DNA of 64,000 nucleotides from Cannabis sativa (lineage: Eukaryota > Streptophyta > Magnoliopsida > Rosales > Cannabaceae): assembly GCF_029168945.1 (NCBI RefSeq), contig NC_083602.1, positions 30,243,323 through 30,307,322 on the forward strand, read 5' to 3'. The position numbers and the translations under genes are program-made. Position 1 is the stretch's first letter, and each line of letters opens with the position of its first letter. The notes beneath the pieces were generated by a model. It ran no database searches, was not told where the DNA came from, and saw nothing but the letters and a program-made list of their open reading frames with translations. Positions 10,501-23,727 of this stretch are shown here, one piece after another.

Positions 10501-13500
10501 AAATAAAGAGAATCAAAGAAAATACAACTCTCTTTAAATAATGAGCTTTATTATTATTAAGACATTCGATCTCCATTGTTGGTCTTACAATAGTTAAATG
10601 TTTTCAATATGACCTCGAGACGCTAGACTTCGTCCCCCTATGGATGGTTATTCGTTGAACGCATTTAACACCGTAAGATCTCATTTGATAAGTGTTTTGT
10701 AGGTTTTCGTCTCTATTAGACTCTCCCCTACAGTGACTACTTAGAGATAAACTTATAAAACATGAAACAATGGTGGAAGCTCATAAGATAGAATTGCCTT
10801 GACTCTCGCCTAAACGGGACAACGCTGAATTCCAATCTTGATCGAATAAAAGGTTCCTAGAATGTTTAACATTTTAGATGAGCTGACAACTCTATTCAAT
10901 GGATGGTAGCTTTGACTCTCGCCTAAACGGGACACTGATATCAGTTTGTTGAAAACCTTGGAAATTATTTAGGATTGTATGTTCTAGTATTTTCACTTGT
11001 CATTCCTACTTGCTATATGTTTAATAATTTCTGAATTGTGTATGAATTAATATTGAACCATGTTATTTTCTGTTATTAAGTTGTAGTTTAATTTCGAATC
11101 TTCATTGTTGGTCTAACTTGGTTTGTTTATCTAATGAGATAAATGCCTAGTGGATTTTCACCATTAGACATACATAATAGTGTTAGATCTCGAAAGATAA
11201 ATATTGTATATGCAACATCTAGCTGTTCATCAATTGATGACACTTTAGACTAGTATTTTTACAATATGAAACAAGAAGATTGTATAAATAAGATTACTTT
11301 GACTTTCGCTAATCGAAGCAGCGTTGGATTCTTATTTACAAACGAAATTATCCTAATTCCTCTTAGCTTATTCATTTCGAATTAGCTCAATAACATATCA
11401 TTGGATGAATGGTCTATATATCATTTAATGTCATTATATTTTCTCTTAAGAAATTAAATGACGCATATGATTATAATCCCGAAATTCTATTCCCAATTGA
11501 TGTAAATCCTCAATCTTAGAAATCTCCTACTTGTATGGGCAAATCAGACTTAGAGTTAAATTAGTAGTGGTGGTCCAAGATAGAATTACTCATTATATTT
11601 GGTATAAATTAAGTCTTTGACTTTAATTTTAGAATCCAAACAGAAATTTTCTTATATTTCTAATTCCAGAATACAATACAGTTACACTTTCTCAAGTGTT
11701 TAATATCCATCTTCTATTAATGGATTCAAACTGTATGGAATATGAGTTTGGTATTATGTGACCATGATCTACTTGCACTATTCTAAGAACTCTTTGATGT
11801 AACTAAATCTAAGTCATCAAAAGACACTACCACATTTTTTTTAATCTATGGAATTTGTATCTTGTTCATAGTGGTTTTGACAAGATCAATCACTGTAAAG
11901 AGTTAATATTCCTATATCCACTGAAAGTAGTTCATCTCCTTCGCAGATGGATGTACATTCAGGGGTGGATATGAGTTTTTCGTTGTATTCTTAAAACGAT
12001 CACTCTAGATTATACCTTATGCAAAGAAATTTGAAATGTTGAAAAATTTCATAAATTTCTAGCAATGGTTAAAACCATTAAGGTAAGTGGTTAAAGATCT
12101 TGCGAACTGATAGGGGTGGAGAAATAGTTAATAGATATCCAGTTCAAAGATCATTAAATTGATTTTTGAATTATATCCAAACTTACCTCCCCAGAAATTT
12201 CGAGTTGCATGTTGATGATTAGTTACTAGTCGTTGCCTAATTCCTTCTATGGTAATACAATTTGAGAATGATGTAATGGTTGTATACTTAATGTAAATCA
12301 TTACTAGATTCATGGATGACCTAATCAAAATCTTAAGAAAAGCTAGAACTGTTAACCATGGTTTGTTAGCTATTGTAAGTGATTAGGGGTGGACCATCCC
12401 ATTGTCAATAGATAAAAAAGTGGTTGTTCAAACAACTACTACTTTTATAAGAAAATGACTAAGTCTGAAAATAAAGTAGCAAATAAAGGAGATATTTATT
12501 TCTTGATTCCAAAAGTGTTCTATCATCTTATATGACATATGATGATCCCACTGCCTCTGTTGTCTTGTCACAACCAAAGAGGTTAATACCATTTAGTTTT
12601 CTTAGACATAATTCACGGTACCTTGTCCTAGTGGGAGAGTTTCTAAGAACTCACCTTCTTGGGAGACACTAGTGATTTAAAATCCATTGTGAGTTTAAAT
12701 AAGTAATGGATTGTCAAGATAAGAAACTAAGAAGAAAAGCCAATAGAACTATGGTTTAATCCATTCACATGGAATAACCTAAAGTTTTCAATTACAAGGA
12801 CATAAAAGGAAATTTTCGTTTATAAGTCTATTTAATGGACTTAACAAAGCTTCTTATTCCTAGTATTATAGGTTTGAGTTTATCTAAACCTATGACTTGT
12901 GGTATACCTGGTAATTACTTACTCTAATGCAAGCAACTTACTTTAGTAAGATGCTGAAGCATTTTCTTTCTAATGGCAATTTATAGAAGCTTCACAACTT
13001 CTTAAGCATAGATTTTATTTATCTAAGGAAAAGTCTCAACTATTCCAGAAAAGATAAAACCATGAAAGAATTTCTTAAATCAACAGTGAGAGGTCTTAGA
13101 TATGTTTTTGTATGCCTTAGACCAGACACCTGCTGTTGAGTGGGAGTAATAAGTAGGTATCAGATTAATCCAGGAGAAGAACATTGGAAGACAATCAAGT
13201 AAATCTTAAGATAAAGAAGAGGAACTATATGTTAGTCTATAAGGGTGTATTTAAAACTCTTAGACTACACCACATCAGATTTCGAAATTTGCTTTTGTTC
13301 TAGAAAATCTTTCTGATAAGATGGTGATAACTCTGGGGGTGGAATAGTGATTTTGGAGAAGTGTAAAAACCTATCTGAAGTCTCTAGGTCTACCAGGAAG
13401 GGACTGAATGTTAAAGTTGCAGGAAAGGTACTTATTCAGTCTAAGGAAAGTTCTATATATTTTTGGCACCATTCCAAATTGCCTAAACTACTAGTGTTAA

Positions 13501-13755
13501 TTTCCTGATTAACCAAAAGTAGTTGCCAAAGGTATAGAATCCAGTATCCCAAGAGAGTAGACATATAGAGAGGAATTTCACATTATCAATGATTTTGTGA
13601 TTAAGGAAGAGTAATAGTGGAGGAAAGGTTGTGGTTAATTCAACTTTTCAGATCCTATTACAAGGAGTTTGCTACTACTACACTTGATTTGTATATCAAG
13701 GTGTTGAGATTATTTGAAATGCACATTTTGTTTTATATTAGTGCAAGTGGGAGTT
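10501..13755 (+). pseudogene. Decayed Ty1/copia internal region (gag-pol relic)
   Basis: No ORF survives, but pol landmarks can be read through stops and shifts. At 12099-12123 there is the integrase motif LRTDRGGE. At about 13090-13170 there is the end of reverse transcriptase/start of RNase H (a VCLRPD..VGVISRYQ-like stretch). At about 13170-13240 there is an EEHWKTIK-like RNase H segment. All lie in + orientation and in the usual Copia order. A polypurine-like tract AAGTGGGAG (13745-13753) sits just before the LTR at 13756. The 5' part (10550-11350) contains repeated TTGACTCTCGCC motifs. The element is old and cannot be active. Confidence 0.7.
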
Positions 13756-15650
13756 TGTTGGGTTTTATGCCCTAAATAAAACTCATTTCAATATAATGAG
13801 ATTTACTTATTAATATAGATCAGAAATAACATTTAATGTTGCATGGTTCACATAATTTATTTCATGATTATATGTACATAATGTATAAATTCATCTGAAA
13901 CCCTTTTCACATACTTGATCCTGTTTATTGTGCTGTCAACACATTGGAAAGTAAACATGACTATGTGAATAAAGTTTTTTAGATTTATCAGACATAGGGT
14001 TTTATTGATATGATAATCTACAACAGAGTTTACTTGCATTTGGAGAAATGCTATGTTCTTTCCAGAGCATTGGTTAAAGTAAAGCTCAGGTTGGATGCAT
14101 GGAGTATGCATCGGAAGGGACCGATAATGAACTTTGACTTAGATTTATTAAACTTACCGTAATATCTATTCAAGTTAATATTGCCTAGTTGATCCTAGAT
14201 CAAATGATCTTAATCCTGTTATGATTAGGCTCGATCTCGAGAGGCTATTCGTGTTCTTTGATTTGTTAGTTAAGCCTACTTTTGGGTCAGGGTGATACGT
14301 ACATTTTGGGAACACGGTAGTGCAATTGAGTGGGAGCGCTAACATAAACATGGAATCTATAGCTTCTATCTGGCGAATAGTAAGTAAAGGATGATCTCCT
14401 TCGAGCTTGACCAAACGAAAATAAATGGTGGAGATCTCATTTAACGTAAGCTAAAATATCATTTATACGGGGTTAAATGTTTTAAGGATTAAATACATTG
14501 TAGGGTGTAACGGTAATCTAATCCCTTTACAGTGTAGATCATTCATATAGAGGATCATTGATCAAATTAGGATTATAACAATGGATAACTAATGATGTGT
14601 CTATATGGTGGAACATATAGAGCATTATATATACTGAGAGTGCAATTCTAAGTTCTATGCGTGGATTCAACGAAGAATTAATAAGTTAGTGAATTTAGTA
14701 ATAAATTCTTGATCTACTTATTGGAAGCTCGGTTATATAGACCCATGGTCCCCGCACTAGTTGAGATAATATTGCTTGTAAGACTACAATAAAATTGGTT
14801 TTGATTAATCAATTATAATTCTCAAATTAGACTATGTCTATTTGTGAATTTTTCACTAAGTAAGGACGAAATTGTAAAGAAAGAATTTTAGGGGCATATT
14901 TGTTAATTATGCTACTCTGTATGGTTCAATTAATAAATATGATAAATGACAATATTTATTTAATAATTACTTCTAGTTATTAAATAGTTAGAATTGGCAT
15001 TTAAATGGTTGAATTTGAAAATTGGTGTTTTTGAGAAAATCAGATGCAGAAAAGATAAAACTGCAAAATTGCAAAAAGTGAGGCACAAATCCACTATGCA
15101 TGGCCGGCCACTTTTGTAGGGTTTTCCCTCTGATATTTTCATTATTTTAATGCCAAATAATTCAAACCTAACCCTAGTGGAATGTTATAAATAGATAGTG
15201 AAGGCTTCAGGAAAATTACACACTAAATTTTCTACTTTTTCATTCAGAAAAACCTGAGCCTTTCTCTCTCCCTATCTTTAGCCGTCACTTCTTATCTTTC
15301 TTCCCTCTTCAATTTCGAAATACTTAGTGTCAGAGTAGTGCCCACACACAGCAAGTAATACCTCAATCATAGTGAGGAAGATCGTGAAGAAAGACTTTCA
15401 GCAAGAAGGAGTTTCAGCACTAAAGAATCAGAGAAAGAGATCCAGGTTCAGATATTTATAATGCTCTGCTACAGAAAGGAATCAAGGGCTAGATATCTGA
15501 ACGGAAGGAGTCATTATATTCTGCTGCACCCAATGTAAGGTTTCCTAAACTTTATATGTGTTTATTTCATCTTTTAGAAAGTTCATATTTAGGGTGTTAA
15601 TCAACATACTTGTGAGTAGATCTAAGATCCTGGTAAAATAATTTCCAACA
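13756..15650 (+). repeat. 3' LTR of decayed Copia element (family A)
   Basis: Starts TGTTGGGTTTTATGCC and ends AATTTCCAACA, so it has the TG..CA form. It is the same family as the solo LTR at 24847-26745, alike at both ends and over many internal blocks such as GGGTCAGGGTGATACGTA. It follows a polypurine-like tract and pol relics, so it is a 3' LTR. The flanks GAGTT and GCATA do not match, as expected when the other flank lies beyond the missing 5' LTR. A TATAAATA box is at about 15187. Confidence 0.85.
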
Positions 15651-16519
15651 GCATAGTCTACGAGTCTATCTTATTCAAATATTTCTAGATACGGAATTAG
15701 GGTTTCACAATTAGTAAACTCCTTTTCTCTCAAAGATTTTTTGTCCCTTTTTTTTTGTATAATCTGCCCCTATTTATAGTAATATAGGTAGGGAGTTAAT
15801 TACATTTAAATTCGAATCCCATAACAATATTCCCCAAAATCGTGGGCTTTAATTACGCTCCATTTAAATATATGTAGATAATATTAGAAAATCACACAGC
15901 CATGATTTAAACCATCTTTAAGGTGATCAACGCTGACTTGGATAGGAACACATTGCCAGAAGTATCTTGCTAAATTGCCTCACCTAGTACATAAGTGAGT
16001 GACTTAGCTTACTCACATTCCAGCAATGGCATGAGCACCAATGTACTGAGCAAATTTAAGAACTGCTCTTTGACCATAAGGCCTTGCAAACTGGACAATC
16101 ATGTCCTTCAAGTTATTACACTTTAGTTATTATAACATGGGTTATATGCTAAGTGTTCCAATAACCAATTTGCCTCGTCGATACTTCTTCACATACAGCA
16201 AGGTAGATGCCTCGCTATGTGTTGTTTATAGCTCCCTCGGTATTATGCCTTCTGAGACAAAATAGTTTCTCATCAATATGTGAATCGATAGTTTGTACAT
16301 CCTTGTCTCGCTTAAGACTATGCAGTCAGCGAGTTATAAATATACTCTATTAATTCTATATTTAATGAGTTATTCTATTTTGCATTTAATGACATAATTA
16401 TCATTAAATCTGTTGGTTCATATCCCACGAGATTGATACGTGTCACTTTCTGAAGTATAGTCGAATTTCGGGTATAACATTATGATATGTTAAAAAGTCC
16501 AATCCGTATTTGGATTAGA
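15651..16519 (-). repeat. Possible LTR fragment in minus orientation
   Basis: No gene. The minus strand contains a CTATAAATAGGGGC box (about 15770-15783) and, on +, the stretch ends GGTATAACA at 16479. Both would fit an LTR read on the minus strand. The architecture resembles, but is not clearly related in sequence to, the gypsy LTR at 54224-55081. Without a partner LTR this is tentative. Confidence 0.3.
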
Positions 16520-16848
16520 CACTACAAAAAATAACTATTTTTAGTGACAACTTTTTAGTCACAACATAAGTTTTTTGTGACTAAATGTGATTTTTAGTCA
16601 CAATAAAAAGTTACTTGTGACTAAAACATAGTATTTAGCTACAAGTTGTCACTAATTTAGTTTTGGTGACAACAAGTATTGTGACTAAAAACACATTTCA
16701 TCACAACAAATTGTAATTTTTGTGACTAATACTTTTAGCCACGGACTTTTTAGTCACAGCATAGGAGTGATGATTTATAATTAGTCACAAGTTTTTTACT
16801 TTTAGTTATAAATTTTATCGTGACTCAATGTAAAAAAAATTTGTAGTG
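16520..16848. mobile_element. CACTA-like MITE, copy 1
   Basis: A 329-bp element beginning CACTACAAAAAA and ending TTTGTAGTG, flanked on both sides by AGA (16517-16519 and 16849-16851), the 3-bp duplication typical of CACTA transposons. The interior is made of many TTTTAGTCACAA / TTGTGACTAAAA motifs in both orientations, like CACTA subterminal repeats. It has no coding capacity and would need a transposase in trans. An inverted relative lies at 31375-31702. Confidence 0.9.
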
Positions 16849-17056
16849 AGAGAATGACTAAAAGACACTATTAGTGCTTAGTACTATTCTAAGTATCATA
16901 CTACTATTTATGTAATTAAGTATTAGATGTTATATAACTAGCTTTTAGTAAAATAATATTAAACAATCATAAAACTCTACCTATAAAAAAAATATTGGGC
17001 ATACTCAGTATCAACCAAGAAGAAAAAAAATGAAAGATAAGTCAAGTAATCTAACT
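16849..17056. other. Short intergenic stretch before the SIRE-like element
   Basis: AT-rich, nothing recognised. Ends with TAACT (17052-17056), the candidate target duplication of the Copia element that starts at 17057. Confidence 0.4.
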
Positions 17057-17869
17057 TGTTAATTCCATTTTTTGCATATTTAATTGACAAAAATATTTTA
17101 TTATTTAGTGTATATTTTCGGCTGGAGTATTTTAATTTGTGTCCATATTTTGTGTATCTAAACTTAGAAGGAAAGTTGTCTAGCTTTCCTATTTATGGAA
17201 ATTGAGGTAAAAATGGTAAGTTTGATTATAGAATTTATTCTTATCTAACCAGTTGGTATATTTTGATCTTGAGTGAGTTTCCCATTTTCTTAGATCAGAT
17301 TTCTTGAAGAGAAAACTGGAGCTTGTACTTACTGCCCACGATTTTGTAGGTACAAAAATGGAAATTCCTGGGCTGATTGAAGATTTATTTTAGGGAAGTT
17401 TCTAGTGGGTTGGGGTCTTGTTCAGGTCGTGTGTAAGCTGTAAATAAGGTGTATATTGATTATACATAAACCTTATAGCAGCTAGGTTTAGTACCTCTCT
17501 TGTATCTTTGAATTTCACTCATATCTTTAGAAAAGAGAGTCTTTGTTTTGTAGAGAAGAGTTGTTCGACTCTTGCTCTGATTAAATGTATTTTGTATTGT
17601 CTTGAGTCTGTATTCAAGTCTACAAAGAAGAAGAACATCAGTGCAACCTTCGGGAGAAGGTTTTACAAAGCTTTCAGAAAATTTCTTTTCAAGTCCTGCA
17701 TCGGGAGGAAGCAAGCACTCTTCAAGGTGATCGAAGGGATTTTCACCTCTTGGAGTTTTATCAAGATTCAGTTAGTAGATAGAAATACATCAAGCTTGCA
17801 GCATATAATTAGAGGGAGTCTATTTATGCATAAATAATAAAATTGTGAATATTAAAATACGGAATTTCA
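17057..17869 (+). repeat. 5' LTR of SIRE-like element, with internal deletions
   Basis: Begins TGTTAATTCC and ends GGAATTTCA, followed by the PBS. It is 188 bp shorter than its partner. It lacks about 28 bp present at about 27980-28007 of the 3' LTR, including the TATA box, and lacks most of the segment corresponding to about 28505-28690. The U3 promoter of this copy is therefore probably dead. Confidence 0.88.
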
Positions 17870-17942
17870 ATTGGTATCAGAGCAGGTCACTAAATTCTTA
17901 GTGAGATCTTAAGATTATTTTTTTTAATTTGTTTTGTGTGAG

Positions 17943-19560
17943 ATGTCTTTGTTCGCAGAAGGAAGCTCTATCTCTCGACCACCTCTGTTAAATGAGTCAA
18001 ATTATCCTTATTGGAAGGTCAAGATGAGGGCATTCATCAAATCACAAGATGAGAAAGCATGGAGAGCTATACTTACAGTATGGTCATAACCTACTAAAAG
18101 TGATGATGAAGATAATACTAAGGTAAACCCTGAACTCAATTGGACTATTGAAGATGAAAATTATCTGGTTATAATAATAAGGCTTTGCATGCTATTTTTA
18201 ATTGTTTTGGTGAAGGCTTTATTAAATTAATTTCATCTTGTGAATCTTCAAAGGAAGCGTGTGAAATCCTTTAAACTCAGTTTGAAGGTACCGCTGATGT
18301 GAAAAGATCACGTTTTACCATGTTGTAAATTAGATTTGATGAATTGAGAATGTCAAAAACTAAAACTTTGTCTGATTTTTGTGAAATACTATCTTATATT
18401 TCAATGAGTTTTTTGCCCTGGAAGAAAAATTAGATGAATTTATCTTAGTTCAAAAAATTATTTGTGTTCCTTCCTGACAGGTTTGACACAAAATTTCTAG
18501 CAATGGAAGAGGCAAAAGACTTTAGCAAAATGAAGGTTGAGGAACTCATGGGTTCTTTAAGAACTTTTGAGAAAAAGAGTAAGCAAAGTTACTTAAATGA
18601 GAAAAGCAAAGGTATTGCTTTCAATGTTTCTGAACATGTTGTTTCTGATGATGATAATGATAATGAAATGGCCTTGTTGACGAAAAATTTCCAAAAATAC
18701 ATGAAATCTGTTGGAAATAAAAAGAATTGTTCAAAAACTCCAAAAGGTAACATTTTAGGTAACAATTGGTATCTGAATGTTACTTGGAGTGATGATTCTG
18801 AAAGTAGTGAAGATGAAAAAGAAAAGGTTACTCTAACAAGTGTTTTGTCAAGAAATGTGCAGGAAAAAGGAAAAATCATTTGCATGAATAATACCTTGAT
18901 TTTTGACAACAAGGAAGAAGCTGGATTCGAATGAGATGAGTCTGGAATTGATGAGAACTCTATGGCAGAATCTTACAAGGTAATGTTTGGTAAGTGGTTG
19001 GAAGTATGTACTGAAAATCGTTCCCTGGTTAAAGATAATAAAGACTTGTGTAACAACAGTAATGAGCTGGAAGAAAAATTAAATATTGTGAATCTGAACT
19101 GTCTTTAAAAGAATCTGAAATTATTTCTTTGACTAAGGAACTTGAAAACATTAAAAAGAATGTCTAAATTTTAAATCCAGGTTCCAACATTTTTGAAAAG
19201 ATTCAAAAATCTGGCCAAACTAATCATGCTGGTCTAGGTTATGGTTCTACTCAATCTGATTTCAATACCACTTTTGTTAAATCTGATATTTTTGTTTCTG
19301 GAAGAACTGTTTCTACCTCGCAGGATTCTGTCACTTCAGCAAAATACTCTGCTGTTATAGAAAAGAAGCAGCACAGTAAGTTTGACAATTCCAAAGGAAA
19401 TGGAAGACGTTTCATCCCTATTTGCCATTTTTGTGGGATAAAAGGTCACATTCGACCTAAGTGCATCACTATACAAAACATGTTTAAATCTAATTACCTT
19501 GGAAATAAACATGCTTTAGAAAAACAAAAAATGGGTTGTCAAAAATAAATGCTTGGTAGG
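17943..19560 (+). pseudogene. Copia gag relic with CCHC zinc knuckle
   Basis: ATG at 17943, 74 bases after the LTR. The N terminus reads like Copia gag (LLNESNYPYWKVKMRAFI). The frame is broken by a TAA at 18086-18088 and further shifts. An open stretch at 18464-18934 carries the acidic middle part (DDDNDNEMALL). The nucleic-acid-binding knuckle CHFCGIKGHIRPKC is at 19420-19461. Gag would build the cytoplasmic virus-like particle. The copy is non-functional. Confidence 0.75.
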
Positions 19561-19920
19561 TTCTTCTTGTTTTAAAACTATTGCTACTAACATGTTGCAC
19601 TTTGATAGTGGTTGTTCTAGACACATGATAGGTGAAAAAGAATATCTTGTGAACATTAGACCAATGCAGTGTGGAGAAGTTACGTTTGGTTAGGGTCTTG
19701 TTGTAAAACTCATAGGGATAGGAACTCTCAATTTTGAAGGGCTTCCTAGACGAAAGAATGTCATGTTGATTGATAGACTAAAAGCTAATCTTCTTAGCAT
19801 TAGTCAAATTTGTGATCAGGGTTATACTGTGAGCTTTGATAGTAATCATTTTTATGTGTATAATATTCTTAATGAAATTATATTACATCAGATTTAGTGA
19901 CAATTGTTACTCTCACTCCG
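19561..19920 (+). pseudogene. Copia protease relic
   Basis: After the gag knuckle comes an aspartic-protease-like stretch with the active-site motif FDSGCSRHM (Asp-Ser-Gly, about 19601-19627), followed by the usual downstream block with LLSISQICDQGY (about 19790-19825). A stop interrupts near 19692. The protease would process the polyprotein; this one cannot be made in full. Confidence 0.7.
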
Positions 19921-19959
19921 TATGCTACTTGTCATTCTGTCATTGATAATATTACTGAT

Positions 19960-20868
19960 TTATAGCATGAAAAACTTGGTCATATTCATTTTAAAAATCT
20001 GAGATTGTCTAATGCAGGAATTGTTTGAGGATTACCAAGATTAAGTAAGGAGTCTTTGGGAAAATGTGGACCATGTCAACTTGGTAAGCAACTGAAAATT
20101 TCTCACAAGAGTGTTCCTGATGTGAATACTTCCAGAGTTCTCGAACTTTTACACATGGATTTGATGGGTCCAATCTAGGTTGAAAGCTTGAATGGTAAGA
20201 GGTATATTTTTGTGTGTGTTGATGATTTTTCTCGATTTTCATGGGTGGATTTTTTGAGAGAAAAATCTGATACTTTTGAAGCTTTTCAATCCTTGTGTTT
20301 GAAATTAAGAGTTGAAAAAAATTGTAACATTTGTAAAATTGTTCTGATTAGGAGCGATCATGGAAAAGAATTTGAAAATACTATATATGATGAGTTTTGT
20401 AAATCTAATGGTATTTCTCATGAATTTTCTGCTCCTAAGACTCCTGAACAAAATGGAGTTGTTGAAAGAAAGAACTGTACTCTAGCAGAAATGGCTAAAG
20501 TAATGTTGAATAGCAGGAAGCTTACGAGGCGTCTTTGGGCCGAAGCAATCAACACTGCTTGCTATACCATCAACAGAGTGTTCTTACGTCCAGGTACTCA
20601 CAAAACTCCATATGAAATCTGGAAAGGTAAGAAACCAAATGTAAGTCACTTTCATGTGTTTGAATGTGTTTGTTACATTTTAAGAGATCGTGATTACACT
20701 GGAGAGTTTAATGCTAAAAGTGATGAAGGTGTTTTCTTAGGATATTCCATCAAAAGTAGGGCATATTGTGTGTATGACATGAGAACCCAAACTGTTATGG
20801 GATCTGCTAATGCTGTTGTTGATGATCCAAAAGATTTGTCTGAGTTTTCAACAAAAGAACAGATTTGA
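19960..20868 (+). pseudogene. Copia integrase relic
   Basis: The GAG pre-integrase/HHCC region starts at HEKLGHIHF (about 19968) and includes CGPCQLGK (about 20065). The catalytic core follows in a 226-codon open stretch (20188-20868) with the first Asp in the VDDFSRFSW region, the second in IRSDHGKEF and the Glu in [11 protein letters not shown]. The DDE residues are visible. A stop lies near 20176. The C-terminal part ends with a KSDEGVFLGYS block typical of Copia integrases. It would insert cDNA and produce 5-bp duplications. Confidence 0.82.
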
Positions 20869-21169
20869 GACTTGCTGGAAAAGCCTACTGCTGAGGAAAA
20901 GGAACCTGACGGAGCTACAGAAACTGCTGTCGAGGCTACATTGCAGAACTCTGTTGCTACAGAAACCTTAACAACAAAAGAATCTGAGAATTCTTCATAT
21001 TCAATCACTAATCCAATTCAGAGGGAACCATCCTCCAGGGTTAAAAAGAATCATCCTTCAGATCTCATCCTTGGAAACTTGGATGAGAGCATGGTTACAA
21101 GAAGAAAATATGCTAATATAATTCAATTTTTATGTTTTGTTTCTTCTTTAGAGCCAAAATCTGTAAAAG

Positions 21170-21920
21170 AAGCTCTAATGGATGAAGATTGGTTTCTTGC
21201 TATGTAGGATGAGCTACATCAGTTTGTTCGAAACAAAGTTTGGAAAATGATTCCAAGACCACCATTTGTGAACATCACTAGAACCAAGTGGATCTTCAAA
21301 AATAAGAGTGATGAGTTTGTGACTATCATTCGAAACAAGGCAAGGTTGGTTGCCTAAGGATACACTCAGGTTGAGGGTATTGACTTTGATGAAACATTGG
21401 CTCGAGTAGCAAGACTGGAATCTATTTCCATAGCTTGCATTCTTGGTATTAAATTGTATCAAATGGATGTCAAATCTGCCTTTTTGAATGGTTTGTTGAA
21501 GGAAGAAGTGTATGTTGAACAGCCAAAAGGGTTTGAGGATCCTTACTTCCTTGATCATGTTTATAAGTTAGACAAAGCTTTGTATGGTTTGAAACAAGCA
21601 CCACGTGCTTGGTATGAGCGTTTAACTGAATTTTTGCTTTCTCATGATTACAAAAGAGGAAATGTTGATAAAACACTTTTCATCAAAATATTAATACTGA
21701 TGTAATTGTTGCTCAAATATATGTTGATGATATTGTGTTTGGTTCTACTTCTAACTCAGATGTCTAGGTTTTTGTTTCTCAAATGGAAGAGGAGTTTGAA
21801 ATGAGCATGGTAGGTGAAGTCACTTATTTTCTCGGTCTTCAAGTGAAGCAATCAGATGAGGGAACATTTGTCTCTCAAAGCAAGTATGAAAGAACTTGGT
21901 GAAAAAGTTTGGTCTTGAGA
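21170..21920 (+). pseudogene. Copia reverse transcriptase relic
   Basis: RT motifs in order: TKWIFKNK (about 21275), [12 protein letters not shown] (about 21460-21495), [12 protein letters not shown] (about 21580-21620) and the catalytic YVDD (about 21720-21731), the active-site double Asp. Stops occur near 21206, 21356 and 21704, with a frame change before the YVDD. Inactive. Confidence 0.82.
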
Positions 21921-22029
21921 ATGCCAAACATACCAATACTCCCATGAGCGCAACATTGAAATTAACCAAAGATGAACAAGGAGTAAAGGTAGATCAAACT
22001 TTGTATCAAAGTATGATATGCAGTTTGCA

Positions 22030-22570
22030 CGATATTAGGGAAATCCCATGGAATCTCATCTTTCTGCTGTGAAAAGAATCATTCGATATGTAAATAGCAC
22101 TGTTGATTTCGGGATTCTGTTTTCTAAAGACACTAACTCTAATCTTGTTTGTTTTAGTGGTGCTGAATGGGCAGGTAGTGCAGATGATAGAAAAAAGCAC
22201 TAGTGGTGGATGTTTCTATCTTTGAAACAATCTTGTTTTATGGCACAGTAAGAAGTAAAACTCAATCTCTCTGTCCATTGAAGAGGCTGAGTACATTGCT
22301 GCGGGTAGTTGTTGTACCCAATTGTTATAGATGAAACAAATGATGGCAGATTATGGGTTTGATTTGAAAACTTTAACTATTTTTTGTGATAACACTAGTG
22401 CTATAAACATTTCAAAAAAATCATGTTCAACACTCACGCACAAAGCACATAGACATCTGTCATCACTTTATTAGAGAGCTTGTGGAAAATAAAACTCTTG
22501 TCTTAGAATATGTTGAAACTAGCAAGCAAATAGTAGATATTTTTACTAAAGCTCTTGAGTTGGTCTGATT
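22030..22570 (+). pseudogene. Copia RNase H relic
   Basis: Readable fragments include AVKRIIRYV (about 22070), a SGAEWAG-like Asp-containing block altered to Ala/Glu (about 22158), EEAEYIA in a shifted frame (about 22280) and the C-terminal block with VDIFTKAL (about 22530-22555). Several stops and shifts break it. It marks the 3' end of pol. Confidence 0.72.
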
Positions 22571-23727
22571 TATCTCCCTAAGGAAATCCTTATGGGTTTG
22601 TACTGTTTAATGTTTGTATTCTTCACGATCCTTGTTATTTGAGTTGACTTAGGGTTCATAATGTCTTGTCTTTGTCTTTGTCCTAGAAGAAAACCTCAAC
22701 CTTATAAGAATTACAGTCATTATTTTATTGCTAACATTTTTGGTGTTATGGTTTCATACAGGTTTGGTTCAGGAAAATTGTTCACTTCCTTATAAGCTTA
22801 TAAGCTACCATTTTTCAAAACCTCAACCTTATAAGCTACCATTTTTCAACCTTATAAGCTACCATTTTTCAAAAAATGTTTTAAAACTTTGTGGTCAAGC
22901 TCCATTGGATGGATAGAGCTACCTATCCCAATGTGTGAAAGTCGTCTCTGAGTAAGTTGGAACTACGTAATTAGGAGTTATGTAGAAGATACGCTACCAC
23001 TGAAAAGGGCTACCATTGAGGTAGTGTGACAATGTCTCCTATGGTTACAATTTATTAGAAAAAATCTTTTTGACAAATTGGGCAATGTTCCCTGCTTACA
23101 CTTTCACACACTTATGCTTGACACAGTTTGTGGTAAAATTCTCATATCTTCGAAAATGGTGTTATAAAGTTGTTACATACTGTTTGAATTGCCTTTAATA
23201 TTCTTGGTGATTGAGTCCATTTTTTTTTCCTGCATAACTGGTATGACCTCATTCCACTAGTTCATTAGCTTGATAAAATAATTTCTGACTATTCTTCTAA
23301 GTTTGATTTTTTTATTAGGGACAAAGACAAGGGAACATTGTGTACTTTTTGTTGGCAAAAATATCAAGGTTATTTATTGGTTTCCTATTTGGTGGTATTT
23401 TCGGATTTGGTTGGTGTATTTTTTTAGATTTTGTAGGGATATGTTGTTTCCTTTTTCCAATTATGGTAACCTTATTTGACCAATTTTTGAAATATTTTTT
23501 TGGTTTCCTTTTTTTTTCCTCACGTGGTGACCAAGGTAAGGAAGTTACTTTCCTTTTTTTTTTTTCTTTTTTCTGATTATTGGATATTTAATTTTAAGTG
23601 CTATATATGTTCAACTACCCACCATATCCATGATCACCACTATTCATTCCTCTCTCATTTTTTTTTTTAAAAGACTAATCTTTTTCAAGTTTGAGAGTGT
23701 GTTTGCTTTCTAGGGTTTCAAAGAAAA
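22571..23727 (+). other. Spacer between pol and env-like ORF
   Basis: Non-coding, T-rich. Contains a short tandem repeat at 22797-22872 and a possible splice-acceptor-like tract before the ATG at 23728. In SIRE-like elements this spacer separates pol from the third ORF. Nothing else is recognised. Confidence 0.5.
22797..22872 (+). repeat. Three-copy tandem repeat
   Basis: The unit CTTATAAGCTACCATTTTTC occurs at 22797, 22828 and 22851. Copy 1 has an extra CCTCAAC-containing spacer, and a half copy lies at 22789. It lies in the pol-env spacer. Confidence 0.9.

Noticed and set aside
12128..12328. Short minus ORFs in the decayed Copia region
   Set aside because: The + strand shows Copia pol relics here; the minus ORFs have no recognisable content.
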